DNA from: Dermacentor variabilis
Taxonomy: Eukaryota; Arthropoda; Arachnida; Ixodida; Ixodidae
Direction: 5' to 3'
Length of the DNA: 64,000 bases
Assembly (NCBI RefSeq): GCF_050947875.1
Contig: NC_134573.1
Coordinates: 63,155,815 to 63,219,814 of the forward strand
Shown piece after piece: positions 45,571 to 55,307 of this stretch (position 1 is its first letter; each line of letters opens with the position of its first letter). The translations under genes and the position numbers were made by a program. The notes under the pieces were generated by a model. It was given only the letters and a program-made list of their open reading frames with translations, was not told the origin of the DNA and made no database searches.

Positions 45571-48500
45571 TTAAAAGGCACTCAAAGAGGATATCACAGA
45601 CGCCAAAGTGTCAAGCTCCTCAAACCACTCTGGAGGTTCAGTCATGTGCTTGAGGGCATCACGTGTGTACCTAAGACTTTCACTTAGGTGTTCCCTCGCA
45701 GACCTTTCATCTACGCGGGCATTCCTGATATCCATGCGCGTTTTCCACACGCTGCTCATACACAAAAGCATTACCAAGTCAGCCGGCACTCCCCTTGTGT
45801 CTGCACACGGTAAGAACCGAATACCGAAAGGACTTAACGGCAGTTCTTTCTTCAGGGTTCGTTTTAGAACATCCCACAAGAAAACTGAGTCGTGACAATC
45901 CAAAAAGATGTGCTCAATAGTTTCAGGTTTCTTACATATGATGCAGTTAACAGACCATAGAACAAAGAAGCCCTTGCTTTGCAGCCATGGCTTCACAAGG
46001 AGAGTGCCCGAATGCAATTGAAAAAAGAAGGTTTTCGCTGAAGATCTAACCGGCATTTTTCTAACGCGTTTCAGCACATTGCGTTCAGGTCCTAAGTTAT
46101 ACATCATGCGGTAAACAGGATGCGGCAAGAAAACATCAACCAGGTCACTGTAATATTTCTTGCGCGTCACTGAAGTCAAAAATTCATTCGAAAAATGGCC
46201 TTTCAGTAAAGAAAAGGACATAATAACTTCCCTCAGAAAGCCAATTGGTGTTCGAGTACGTTCATTTGCTGATGAGACAACCCACTCAGGCAAGGAAGAA
46301 CTCAATCTCACCTGAATAACAGCACGCAGAAATATATCACTTTGGTCCCTTAAGAAAAAGAACCTACTAACAATATGTTTCAAAAACAAATGTGTTAATC
46401 CTAGTCCTCCATTTTTCACCGAATGAAACAAGTTACACCGGCTAGTTCTCTCCCAAGTGGATCCCCATATATATACCGCAAACACTCTGTGAAGTTTCTG
46501 CACCGAAATCCTTGCCATGCATAACACTTGTAGTACATAATACACCTTTGTAACTAAAAACAAATTGCAAACACTAGCTCTTGAAAACATCGAAAAATTA
46601 TGCCGGCCCCACTTTTCTGTCTGATCTTTAACTCTTTTTACTTCTTCGATCCAATGCGCGGCACTGTCACGATAATGTTGTAATGGAACCCCAAGATATT
46701 TTCCAGGGGTAACGCTCCAGTTCATACTGCAAAAAAACTCGGGTACCTGCGGCCAGCTGCCGTGCCATAAACCTAGGCACTTAGCCCAGCTGACAACACT
46801 TCCAGTTGCGGCGCAAAAGGAAACAACCTCTTTCATAGTGTTATTCACGCTTTCTGTATCACGGCAAAAAATTGCCACGTCATCTCCATAAGCCAGAACT
46901 CTAGTCTCAATTCCTGCGTAGATAAACCCACGAATAGATTGGCTCTTAATTATTTTCAAACAGAAAGGCTCTAAATACAAGGCAAATAAAAGAGGCGACA
47001 AACAGCATCCTTGTTTTACTGATGATTCCACTTTTATACTCGCGCCTAGTTTTCTATTAATTACTAACTGCGCAGTGCAATTTTTGTATACCATTCTTAC
47101 TCCATCTGTTATCACTGCACCGGCTTTAACATGTTCTAAGATCAAAAATATGACATCATGGACGACTCTGTCAAAAGCCTTTTCAAGGTCAATTTGTATC
47201 ATAGCGACTCTGTCCTCTCTCTCATCGCAGCATTCCAGTATGGTCCTTGCAGTATGTATATTCGAAAAGATCGATCTGCCTTTGATACCGCATGTCTGAT
47301 GGGGGCCCACAAGTTCTTTTATAATGGTCTGCAATCGTCGCACCAGTACTTTAGTATAAACTTTATAGTCCGTATTTGTCAAGCTTATTCGTCTGTAGGC
47401 TTCAACCGCCAAAAGTCGCGCACGATCTTTTACTTTAGGAATTAAAATAACGTGCGATGTCCGAAAAGAAGGAGGTGCTTCCTTATTCTCGTACATCTCC
47501 CTTATCACGCGATGTAGTGCTACAGCTATTCCACTTTTAAAGCTCTTATAGAAAGCCCCTCCCAGACCATCAGGCCGCGGCGACTTGCCGGGAGTAAGTT
47601 CGTCAATCATATCCTCAACTTCTGAAAGACTTATTGGTCTGTCAAGCGTTTCACAGACCTCGTCTGATAATGTTGGCATTAATGGCAAGAAGTCAGTTCT
47701 AAACCTTTCGATATCACATGTCTTTTTCCCCATCAAACTTTCATAATAAGACTCAAATGCGTGCTCAATCATTCCAACATCACTAGTGACTTCCCCTTGA
47801 TAACTTATTTCTGTTATTTCTTTGGAAACCGCGTGTTTCTTCTCATCACTTATTGCTCGCTTGGCAGGCGTCTCCCCCATCCATAATCTCTCCGCCCTTG
47901 CCCTTAATTCCGCACCCCTGTACTTTTCTTCATCGATGACTTCAAGTTCAGACTTAACTTCTTTAATTTCTTTCGAAAATAAGCCAGGCGAAGAGCTTTC
48001 TGCGCTGAGCATATATTTTAGCCTAAGGTGTAATTCCTTCTCACGCTCTTTTTCTTTGTGACAGACTACGCATGCTCTTTCTATCGCGGTGAATTTAACG
48101 TCTCTTTTGAAGAGTTCCCATTCTGCTATGAAGAACGCTGACGTAGTTATGCTGAGCAAATGTTCGAGCTTTTCTTGAACTGCCTTTTGAAAAACGTCGT
48201 CTTGCAAAAGCTTATCATTTAGCTTCCATAAGTCCCAGCTGAATTTAGATGGTTTTTGTTTCTTTCCTATGGTTGACATAACGAGGCAATGATCGCTAAA
48301 ACTAACATGTAACACTTGATAACTTGAAAATAACGGTACAAAGGTTAACGGAGCATAAATTCTGTCTAGCCTGCCATGACACTGACCTTGATAGTGCGTA
48401 TACATGGTATGGTTTTCACTTGACAACACGTAACCAATGTCTTCAAGCTCTTGTTGCCTTACAATAGAACTTAAAAGCAACGCACTTTTATCACAAACAC

Positions 48501-48987
48501 TAGTCAACTTAGATTTATCTTCTGGAAAGCAAACACAATTAAAATCACCCAGTAATATGACATATCTTTCACAATTCAAGTACTGCTGAATATCACCAAA
48601 AAAGATTTCCCGCTCCTGTGCCACGTTCGGAGCATAAACACATATAGCCCTCCAAGGCATCTCTGAAAAAGTAAAATCGCAGAGGACCATTCTGCCATCC
48701 TCGGATGATGTGACGGCTTCAACTACAGCAATACTGCTACGCAAAAGAATAAGGCAGCCCCCAGACCTACCCGCCGCATGACATACACTTACGGTATATC
48801 TAGGACGGAAAACGTTAACCATTTGCTCCGTGCATTCATCAGTTGCAATTTTTGTTTCTTGAATGGCCAATAAGTCAATATTATTCTCAATAAGAATACG
48901 GTTAACTTGGCATTGCCTTCTACGCCCGCTAAGTCCACGCACGTTCAACGTCGCGACACAAAGACCAGTCGAAAAATTAGCTGCCAT
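45571..48987 (-). CDS. LINE ORF2: APE endonuclease and reverse transcriptase, intact
   Basis: 1138 residues without a break. Endonuclease (about 1-240): N15 in TLNVRG, E44 in IQETK, VYAPN near 120, GDFN at 147-150, GRLDRIY near 208 and SDH at 231-233, so the catalytic set is complete. RT (about 440-800): ISLTNTDYKVYTKVL, QTCGIKGRSI, IQIDLEKAFDRV, KQGCCLSPLLF and AYGDD near residue 702. The usual YRPIS reads YRRIS, the only odd residue noticed. The C-terminus has a Cys/His knuckle (CIICKKPETIEHIFLDC). The protein cuts target DNA and copies the LINE RNA on the nicked end. Its ATG follows the ORF1 stop with no gap. Confidence 0.93.
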   Translation of the reverse strand: MAANFSTGLCVATLNVRGLSGRRRQCQVNRILIENNIDLLAIQETKIATDECTEQMVNVFRPRYTVSVCHAAGRSGGCLILLRSSIAVVEAVTSSEDGRMVLCDFTFSEMPWRAICVYAPNVAQEREIFFGDIQQYLNCERYVILLGDFNCVCFPEDKSKLTSVCDKSALLLSSIVRQQELEDIGYVLSSENHTMYTHYQGQCHGRLDRIYAPLTFVPLFSSYQVLHVSFSDHCLVMSTIGKKQKPSKFSWDLWKLNDKLLQDDVFQKAVQEKLEHLLSITTSAFFIAEWELFKRDVKFTAIERACVVCHKEKEREKELHLRLKYMLSAESSSPGLFSKEIKEVKSELEVIDEEKYRGAELRARAERLWMGETPAKRAISDEKKHAVSKEITEISYQGEVTSDVGMIEHAFESYYESLMGKKTCDIERFRTDFLPLMPTLSDEVCETLDRPISLSEVEDMIDELTPGKSPRPDGLGGAFYKSFKSGIAVALHRVIREMYENKEAPPSFRTSHVILIPKVKDRARLLAVEAYRRISLTNTDYKVYTKVLVRRLQTIIKELVGPHQTCGIKGRSIFSNIHTARTILECCDEREDRVAMIQIDLEKAFDRVVHDVIFLILEHVKAGAVITDGVRMVYKNCTAQLVINRKLGASIKVESSVKQGCCLSPLLFALYLEPFCLKIIKSQSIRGFIYAGIETRVLAYGDDVAIFCRDTESVNNTMKEVVSFCAATGSVVSWAKCLGLWHGSWPQVPEFFCSMNWSVTPGKYLGVPLQHYRDSAAHWIEEVKRVKDQTEKWGRHNFSMFSRASVCNLFLVTKVYYVLQVLCMARISVQKLHRVFAVYIWGSTWERTSRCNLFHSVKNGGLGLTHLFLKHIVSRFFFLRDQSDIFLRAVIQVRLSSSLPEWVVSSANERTRTPIGFLREVIMSFSLLKGHFSNEFLTSVTRKKYYSDLVDVFLPHPVYRMMYNLGPERNVLKRVRKMPVRSSAKTFFFQLHSGTLLVKPWLQSKGFFVLWSVNCIICKKPETIEHIFLDCHDSVFLWDVLKRTLKKELPLSPFGIRFLPCADTRGVPADLVMLLCMSSVWKTRMDIRNARVDERSAREHLSESLRYTRDALKHMTEPPEWFEELDTLASVISSLSAF

Positions 48988-50361
48988 TTAACGGGAGGAG
49001 AATCCAAACCAATTACCGCACATCGTCCGTCTCACATCTGCTACGATGACTCGACGGTCTAGGGAGGCGGACCATGGTTTTCTAGACATCAAAGCCCAAT
49101 GACGACGGCCGACGCACATCCTGCCCACAAACCCCAGTCCCCACACCCCAACAACAATTTTTCCTAACCCAGGAACGCCTCTTGTAGAACGGCGTTTGGC
49201 AGGAACGCCGGGCTTGGGCTTGAACGCCGGTCGGCGTCCCGGGGTAGCTTTCGGAGGAGGCTCGTCATTACCAGTCTCTTGATCCTTTTCCTCTTGCCCA
49301 TCCGCCTCTTCGTGAAGCCTCTTAGCAGGTGCACTACTTGACGTTGGGATCACGGTGTCGTCAGTTTCGTGCTTTTCACCGGTCGCCACTTCTGCTGATG
49401 CGCACGTTTCTTTGGCCTCTTTTACCTCGACCTCTATTGAGTTAGTTGGTTCCACCGTGTCATCCCATGGGTCTTTCCAGCCGTCCGATGACTTTTCGTC
49501 ATTAACAGTCATTGCCTTCTTCAGGGGCGTTAACACCGAGGGCTGGGTCTCTTTCCCTTCGCCTGCGGCTTCCACTGCGTCGACCACGTCCATCAAGTGA
49601 TCTGTGACATCTTCCTTCAATGCCGGGCCTCTCACTGTGGCATAGGTTCGGACGCACTGGGTCTCGTCGTGGCCGAAGCGACGACAAAGCCCACAGCGTG
49701 GTACACGGCACTCGCGTCGTATGTGCCCGATGCCGCGGCATCGGAGGCAGAGGGGAGCTCTGCCAGGGACGTGCACGAGCGCAACATCTTCCGCCACTCG
49801 CAGCTGGCGGGGCAAGTCTTCAGCGGTGACGCCTACCTTCAGCTTGATAGTGACAGTACGGGTGGTTGACCCTTTGTCAACGCATCCTTGAACGCGCCAC
49901 CTGTCCCTGGTGATCTCAGTCACCTTTCCAAAAGGCGACAAGGCAGTGCGAACGTCGTCGTCAGGTACACCGTGAAGGAGCCAGTAGAGCTTGATACGGA
50001 CGCCTCTGTCACACGGGTCGACGACCACACAGCGGTGGTCTTTGACATCAAACGCGTCTGCAGCGATAATCCTCTTTTTCCCTTCTTCGTCCTTGAAAGT
50101 CACCGCCCACAGATGGTTCATTTGATATGCACCCAGTGCAACCACTTCCGGCATGACAGACAGCCGTGTAAGAGCGTCTCGAAAATGTTCCACTCTGTAA
50201 GGCCTCGCCTTAACGTCACCATGTAAAAAAACCGTATTAAGAACGGACGCACCTGTTGGCAGCGTTGGCAAAATCATTTGGTAGTCCTGACCTGGTTTTT
50301 GAGTTGACCTGATACCGCGGCCCAAAAGGGTCGCTGAAGCCGCTCGTGAAGAGCCCGACAT
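48988..50361 (-). CDS. LINE ORF1: RNA-binding protein with two CCHC knuckles, intact
   Basis: 457 residues from the ATG at 50361. An N-terminal region of about 190 residues (VNTVFLHG-like start, FGKVTEITRDRW) resembles the RNA-binding fold placed before knuckles in Tx1-type ORF1. Then follow CLRCRGIGHIRREC and CGLCRRFGHDETQC at about 204-232, and a charged C-terminal half with Lys/Glu-rich and Pro-rich stretches. It would bind LINE RNA and form ribonucleoprotein with ORF2. A competing ATG four bases upstream (50365) opens a 42-codon frame that overlaps the start. The stop TAA at 48990-48988 is followed at once by the ORF2 ATG in the same frame. Confidence 0.9.
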   Translation of the reverse strand: MSGSSRAASATLLGRGIRSTQKPGQDYQMILPTLPTGASVLNTVFLHGDVKARPYRVEHFRDALTRLSVMPEVVALGAYQMNHLWAVTFKDEEGKKRIIAADAFDVKDHRCVVVDPCDRGVRIKLYWLLHGVPDDDVRTALSPFGKVTEITRDRWRVQGCVDKGSTTRTVTIKLKVGVTAEDLPRQLRVAEDVALVHVPGRAPLCLRCRGIGHIRRECRVPRCGLCRRFGHDETQCVRTYATVRGPALKEDVTDHLMDVVDAVEAAGEGKETQPSVLTPLKKAMTVNDEKSSDGWKDPWDDTVEPTNSIEVEVKEAKETCASAEVATGEKHETDDTVIPTSSSAPAKRLHEEADGQEEKDQETGNDEPPPKATPGRRPAFKPKPGVPAKRRSTRGVPGLGKIVVGVWGLGFVGRMCVGRRHWALMSRKPWSASLDRRVIVADVRRTMCGNWFGFSSR

Positions 50362-50398
50362 TCATCGTCCGCTCACCTCGGTGGCTGAAGAGGAAGTC

Positions 50399-50665
50399 GA
50401 GCCACGAGTTCGATGCTTCAAAGCGGTACAAAAGCGCCTCTAGTGAACGCGGTGTTGCCTTAGAAACGAGCTGTTTTTAAGGCTCAGGCATGCGTCGCTT
50501 GCTCAGGCGCACATTTCGTTGTCGCGCCGAACGCTGCGTTGCTCGACGCTCACCGCGTCCGATGCGGAGCGCGTAGTCGCTGCGCCGTAGCCCATTGTCT
50601 TACACCCCTTGGCGGGTCGACGGGAACGCTGTCGCGTTCCACTCTTGAAGGCGAAGCTTAAGCGT
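50399..50665 (-). repeat. tRNA-like repeat, 5' part
   Basis: On minus it begins near GGACGCTTAAGCTTCGCC and contains a palindrome GGAACGCGACAGCGTTCC (50640-50623). It runs through GC-rich sequence to GAACTCGTGGCTC at the LINE junction. The remainder is at 45240-45464. The outer limits are approximate. Confidence 0.55.
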
Positions 50666-50921
50666 CCTCCAATTTTTCTTCTGATCTGGCCGATTTAGCA
50701 TTCTCGGATTGGCTGCCTGACGTCCCGTGGTCTTTTCTAATTGGTTTGCTTTTCTTTTTGTTGTTTTTCATGCGCCCCGCGTTCTCGTGCCGGACGCTCT
50801 TCGGCGTCGTTGTTTTCCTTCTTCCAGCATGGAATCCGCCTCGGCGCGCGTGCACTCATCGTCGTCTGCTCCTGACCGTCCCGATCACCGCACCATGTCG
50901 CGCCCCACACATGACATAGTC

Positions 50922-51152
50922 ATCGATGTTCCAGACTAATCGTTCGGACCCGCGTGCCTTCCACAAAGTTTTACACCATTCGCGTCAGGCGATGCAATAA
51001 GATAACGCAAGGTTCGGCGACAACAGACAGCGGATAGAAAGATCGATAACTTTCCAGAAACTTCGAATAAATGCAGGCGCGTCTCACGCTGTGCGATTAC
51101 ATTTGTTGGGCAGAGAAACGTGGTTGCCCGATAAAGATAACTACACGTGTCA
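50922..51152 (-). repeat. 5' LTR of the gypsy element, U3 outer piece
   Basis: Matches 38916-39145 with about twenty differences and one single-base gap. Ends (plus) with CACGTGTCA, the LTR terminus. Confidence 0.85.
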
Positions 51153-51765
51153 ATATATTGTACAACGTATCATTATCCCGCAATGCATCTTAATGATCAT
51201 GGTTCCCGCCATTTGATATCGCCCTAATCTTATTATAAATAGATATTACGCACTTTATAGCGACTACACTTAAGGCCCCTTTACAGCCACGTCACATCAA
51301 CCACATAGAAATCACACCTCAACTGCAAGCCCATTAACACTGGCATAGCGCTCTTTAGCCATGCCTCGCCCTTGCCCCAGTAAACATCACGCATTCATAG
51401 CATAGTGTTCTCTGCCACAGGCAATTCTTTTTTAATTTGGTGCAGAAAAACTTTCACCGAAGAATATACGATACGACTTAATGCGAATTTTGAGTGCAGC
51501 TGTTCAGAGGTGTTTAGAACTCGCGAAATATTGTGGCAAATAATTTGATTCTTAGCAACGGGACGTGTGCGCAGCACTGAGCGTTACAGTGGGCCACACG
51601 TGTGCAACTCTAGACACAACCGAAGGACATGTATGTGCCCCCAAGTGTATGGCGTGTGGTGGAAGGCACGTTACCAGGGACAGACAGTGTAAAGAAGATC
51701 TGGCAGCTTCGCCATGAGAGCGAAGCAATCAATACGGTAGCAACGTTTTAGCATATTACAGGAAG
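51153..51765. other. Non-coding stretch; possibly the rest of a LINE 3' UTR
   Basis: No protein motif. The part up to about 51400 (ACAGCCACGTCACATCAACC, CAAGCCCATTAACACTGGC) has the look of tick LINE 3' UTR and would join to 38736 if the gypsy element were removed. This is from pattern memory and not provable inside the window. Confidence 0.35.
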
Positions 51766-51778
51766 TATAAGACAAGTA
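51766..51778. repeat. Target duplication of the SINE, left copy
   Basis: TATAAGACAAGTA, repeated exactly at 52017-52029. Confidence 0.9.
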
Positions 51779-52016
51779 ATAATAATATTTGGGGTTTCAC
51801 GTGCCAAAACCCCTTTCTGATTATGAGGCACGCCGTAATGGAGGACTCCGGAAATTTTTGACCACCTGAGGTTCTTTAACGTGCACCTAAATCTAAGCAC
51901 ACGGGTGTTTTCGCATTTCGCCCCCATCTAAATGCAGCCGCCGTGGCCGGGATTCGATCCCGCGACCTCGTGCTCAGCAGCCCAGCACCATAGCCACTGA
52001 GCAACCACGGCGGGTC
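51779..52016 (-). mobile_element. tRNA-derived SINE, complete copy with 13-bp target duplication
   Basis: 238 bp between perfect 13-bp direct repeats. On minus the head carries an A-box-like GGTTGCTCAGTGGC and a B-box-like GGGATCGAATCCC (51961-51949), spaced as in a tRNA promoter for RNA polymerase III. The body reads GGTCAAAAATTTCCGGAGTC and CATTACGGCGTGCCTCA, and the 3' end is (ATT)-rich. Other copies: 21899-22110, 23368-23609 and the fragment 25418-25500. It needs a partner LINE for movement. Confidence 0.9.
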
Positions 52017-52029
52017 TATAAGACAAGTA

Positions 52030-52701
52030 GCTGTAGTGGCAGTATGAATAGAAGTAAACGCAAGCCAAATAAGAAAGAGCTGTTGTGCTTGGGGTCCTCC
52101 GTTTCAACCCGGCCAGGGGACGATTTCATTTCCGTTTAATAATTAACGCCAATGCGTTTCTTCGCGGCTTTATAAGCACTTTTCTGTACCAGGTATGTTC
52201 CGAACCTCTAGCCTGGCCCGATCCCGGAGGTAGATCAGAGCAGCGTTAATAAAATTACATCATTTTCAGGATTGAGCTTTGTTATATTTACGCAGTTTTC
52301 ATATTTAAGCATTACAAGATTTAAGATAAAAGGCATGCAGCGTCGCTGTTTTCTTTCATGACCTTAGTTTTCTGGCTGCCATTCCCGAAATTATAAGAAA
52401 TAATTTTTTGAACGATGGTCAGACTTGGTACGAGTAATTTCATCGATAGAATGCCACCCGCATATGCCACATGTCATACAGCATGGCGTGTCGTATACCG
52501 TACATACACCTAAATATATACAGAACGTAACGGTGATGCCCGCGGCGGCGACGACGGCGAAAAATCGCATGAAGTGTCCATACTGCTATTGCAAGAAAAC
52601 TTCGACTACACAAAGCACTTATGGCGAAAGCAGCAATGTTTAATTGAACGCCACTGAGCAATCCTCCGAATTTTAAACTCCTCGCAGGCAAGAGCGCGAG
52701 T
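52030..52701. other. Stretch without a recognised gene
   Basis: AT-rich, with a GCGGCGACGACGGCG tract near 52540. No motif-bearing ORF. Confidence 0.45.
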
Positions 52702-52710
52702 TAAAGCGTT

Positions 52711-55307
52711 GGAGAACGGTGCGCGGACTGCGGACACTTCCCGTACAGCGATTCCCATTCAAGGTACTTGCCCTCTCTCAAAAGAGATCGGAGATTGACG
52801 TGGCAGAGGATTTCTGCGCCAGATTATCCGGCCAACTCACAGCTACCAACACTCCATCGCCTTCGAGCAGCTGTCCGCCACCACGTGATCATCGGTTGGA
52901 TCTACCATTCTCGATCCACGAACTTAAGGCAGCATTAGCTTTGTGTAGCCGCACATCAGCGCCAGGACCTGACGGAATTTCCTACCGAGCTCTGTGTCAC
53001 CTGGGGGAGCGAGCGAGAGGGGTTCTTCTTGAGGTGTACAATGAATCTTGGAGAAATGGCACGCTACCAACAACCTGGAAGACAAGTCGCCTTGTTCCAC
53101 TGCTGAAGCCTGGCAAGTCGCCGTTGGAGCTCTCATCATATCGCCCGATCGCTTTGGCGAGCTGTGTGGGCAAAGTAATGGAGAGGATTGTCCTAGGACG
53201 CCTGGAGTGGTACTTGGAGTACCACAACACCTACCCAGATGCCATGGCGGGCTTCCGACGCGGTCGATCATCGATCGATAACGTCGTCGACCTGGTGACC
53301 TACATTCAACATGAGAAACACCGTAAGCGTCTCTGCGCATCCTTATTCCTCGACGTTAAAGGGGCGTATGACAACGTTACGCATGAAGCCATCCTCTCTG
53401 CTCTCGCAGAGGTAGGAGTGGGTGGTCGGATGTTTCAATGGATACGGAGCTATCTATCCATGCGATCCTTCTTTGTAAGCACCGAGGAAGGCCATACTTC
53501 CCTACATTATAGCTACCGCGGCGTCCCCCAGGGTGGTGTTCTTAGCCCCGTGTTATTTAATCTAACACTAATTGCTCTACTTGAGCACGTGCCAACCACA
53601 GTCAGGCTATCAATGTACGCAGATGACATCTGCATATGGACATCTGCAGTAACACGCCTACAGCTGCGAGCGAGAATTCAGAAAGCCGCGACACAAACTG
53701 CTATCTACCTCCGTAATCGAGGCCTGGAAATTTCCTCCGAGAAATGCGCACTAGTGCCATTTACGCGTAAACCCATGGCAAACTACAGTGTAACGATAAA
53801 TGGCCAAATAATACGACGGGTCCGATCGTACAAGTTTCTAGGTGTCATAATCGACAGGGACTTGTCATGGAGCCCACACATATCTTACGTGAAAAAACGG
53901 TTGACAGGCATCTGCCACCTGTTCAAGTTTTTCGGTGGCAAGACCTGGGGAATGTCGCCTAGTGCCATGTTACAACTGTACAGGGTGCTTTTTCTGGGAT
54001 TTCTGCGATACAGCTTGCCAGCAATAAACAACACAGGCAAAACGAATCTACGCACAATACAAAGTCTTCAGGGTCAAGGGCTCCGGATCTGTCTAGGCCT
54101 GCCTCAGAGTGCTTCAACAGCGGCTACGATAGCAATCGCTAGAGACCACCTTGTCAAGACCCACATTGAAATTGAAGTACTCAGGACCCATATAAGGCAT
54201 CTAGCCAGGACTCCTCGTCACCATTTAGCCTCTCTACCAGCGGACAGGCCACACACATCTTTTAGCCAAACGATAACTGCATATGATGAATCATTGCCAG
54301 CTTGTTTCACTCCGGCTGCGAGACCTTCGATCCCTCCATGGTGCCTCGCTCAGCCAAAAATCAACCTCGCAATACCTGGCATCTCGAAAAAAGCTGATCT
54401 GTCATCACCAGCCCTTAGACAGCTCACGCTACTATATTTGTACGAGAACTACCGTGACTCTACGCATATTTACACTGATGGATCTGTCCTTCCAAGCAGC
54501 TCCGCGGCGGCAATCGTCATACCAGCGAAAGCTACAACAATCAAGTTTAAGACGACCCACGCGACAACATCGACGGCAGCAGAGCTCGCAGCGCTCTTTA
54601 CTGCTCTTCATCACATTGGTGATGAACCGCCACACAAACGGACAATATTCTGCGATTCGAAGGCGGCACTGCAGTCTCTACTGTAACCTTTACGACGCGG
54701 ACCGCACGAACAACTAATATTCCATATTACAGAGACATTACACCATATAAGTGATGCAGGCCACGAAATAACCTTTCAGTGGCTTCCAAGTCACTGCGGC
54801 ATTATCGGCAATGAACGGGCGGATCACGCTGCCCGCTCAGCGCATACTGAGGAGCGCCACGTCCCAATTCATCTTTCTAGAACTGACGCGGCACGGAAGC
54901 TCCGCCTACTTGCTCGGCAGTGCACCGCGTCGCAATGGAATGAGCCACATTTAAGAAATCCGCGACTGCACTCACTTGATCCAACATTAAGTCTTCGAGC
55001 GCCATCACAGCTTCGCCGTAGAGACGCCACACTTTTATATCGACTTTGGTTGGGCGTTGCCTTTACTAAAGCCTATGCCTTCCGCATAGGGATGACCGAC
55101 ACACCAACCTGTGACCACTGCGGCCATGAAGAATCAATTGGCCATATTTTGTGCGCCTGCCCGCAGTACAGTCCACAGAGGGCATGCCTTAGCCACGAAC
55201 TTGACCAACTGGACGACCAACCGCTATCCGAAAAAAGAATTCTGCAACATCGAAAGGACCTACCGTCACAGAAGAAGGCCGTGCAAGCGCTTTTGCGCTT
55301 CTTGTGA
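52711..55307 (+). pseudogene. LINE ORF2: RT and RNase H with a single nonsense codon
   Basis: One frame covers the whole length (first Met at 52719). RT: LKPGKSPLELSSYRPIALAS, GFRRGRSSIDNV, FLDVKGAYDNV, YRGVPQGGVLSPVLF, MYADDICIW near residue 300, YKFLGVIID. RNase H: IYTDGSVL, STAAELAAL, FCDSKAALQ and, past the stop, SHCGIIGNERADHAAR, so all its acidic residues and the His are present. A C-terminal knuckle CDHCGHEESIGHILCAC follows. The only break is a TAA at 54684-54686 within RNase H. The protein lacks the endonuclease because of 5' truncation. Confidence 0.85.

Larger units (their letters stand above)
45465..50398 (-). mobile_element. Full-length Tx1/L1-like LINE
   Basis: 4934 bp: a 37-bp 5' leader, ORF1, ORF2, a ~97-bp 3' UTR with AATAAA (45480-45475) and an A9 tail (45473-45465). 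It is flanked by a perfect 10-bp target duplication (GAGCCACGAG). Both ORFs are open from start to stop. The RT has YGDD, and there is no RNase H. ORF1 has two CCHC knuckles, as in the Tx1 branch of the L1 group. The intact frames and perfect duplication suggest a young insertion, although clade placement needs a tree. Confidence 0.9.
44511..50916 (-). mobile_element. Solo-LTR-like insertion inside the gypsy 5' LTR (carrying further insertions)
   Basis: The insertion begins TGTGATGAGC and ends ATGACA (TG...CA) and is flanked by direct repeats TAGTC (44506-44510, 50917-50921), the 5-bp duplication usual for LTR elements. After removing the nested repeat and LINE, about 960 bp remain (44511 to about 45240 and about 50666-50916). 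No coding sequence is seen in them. Read on minus, a CCATTAAATG signal lies about 120 bases before the end. These features fit a solo LTR of another family; no second copy exists in the window to confirm it. Confidence 0.55.
38737..51152 (-). mobile_element. Ty3/gypsy LTR retrotransposon, 5' LTR split by nested insertions
   Basis: Two LTR copies bound the element: a complete 3' LTR at 38737-39145 and a 5' LTR in two pieces, 44334-44510 and 50922-51152. The internal region 39146-44333 encodes gag and pol on minus. By eye the LTR copies differ at roughly 30 of about 408 aligned positions, so the insertion is not recent. No target duplication was recognised. A 6.4-kb insertion (44511-50916) separates the LTR halves. 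Confidence 0.85.
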
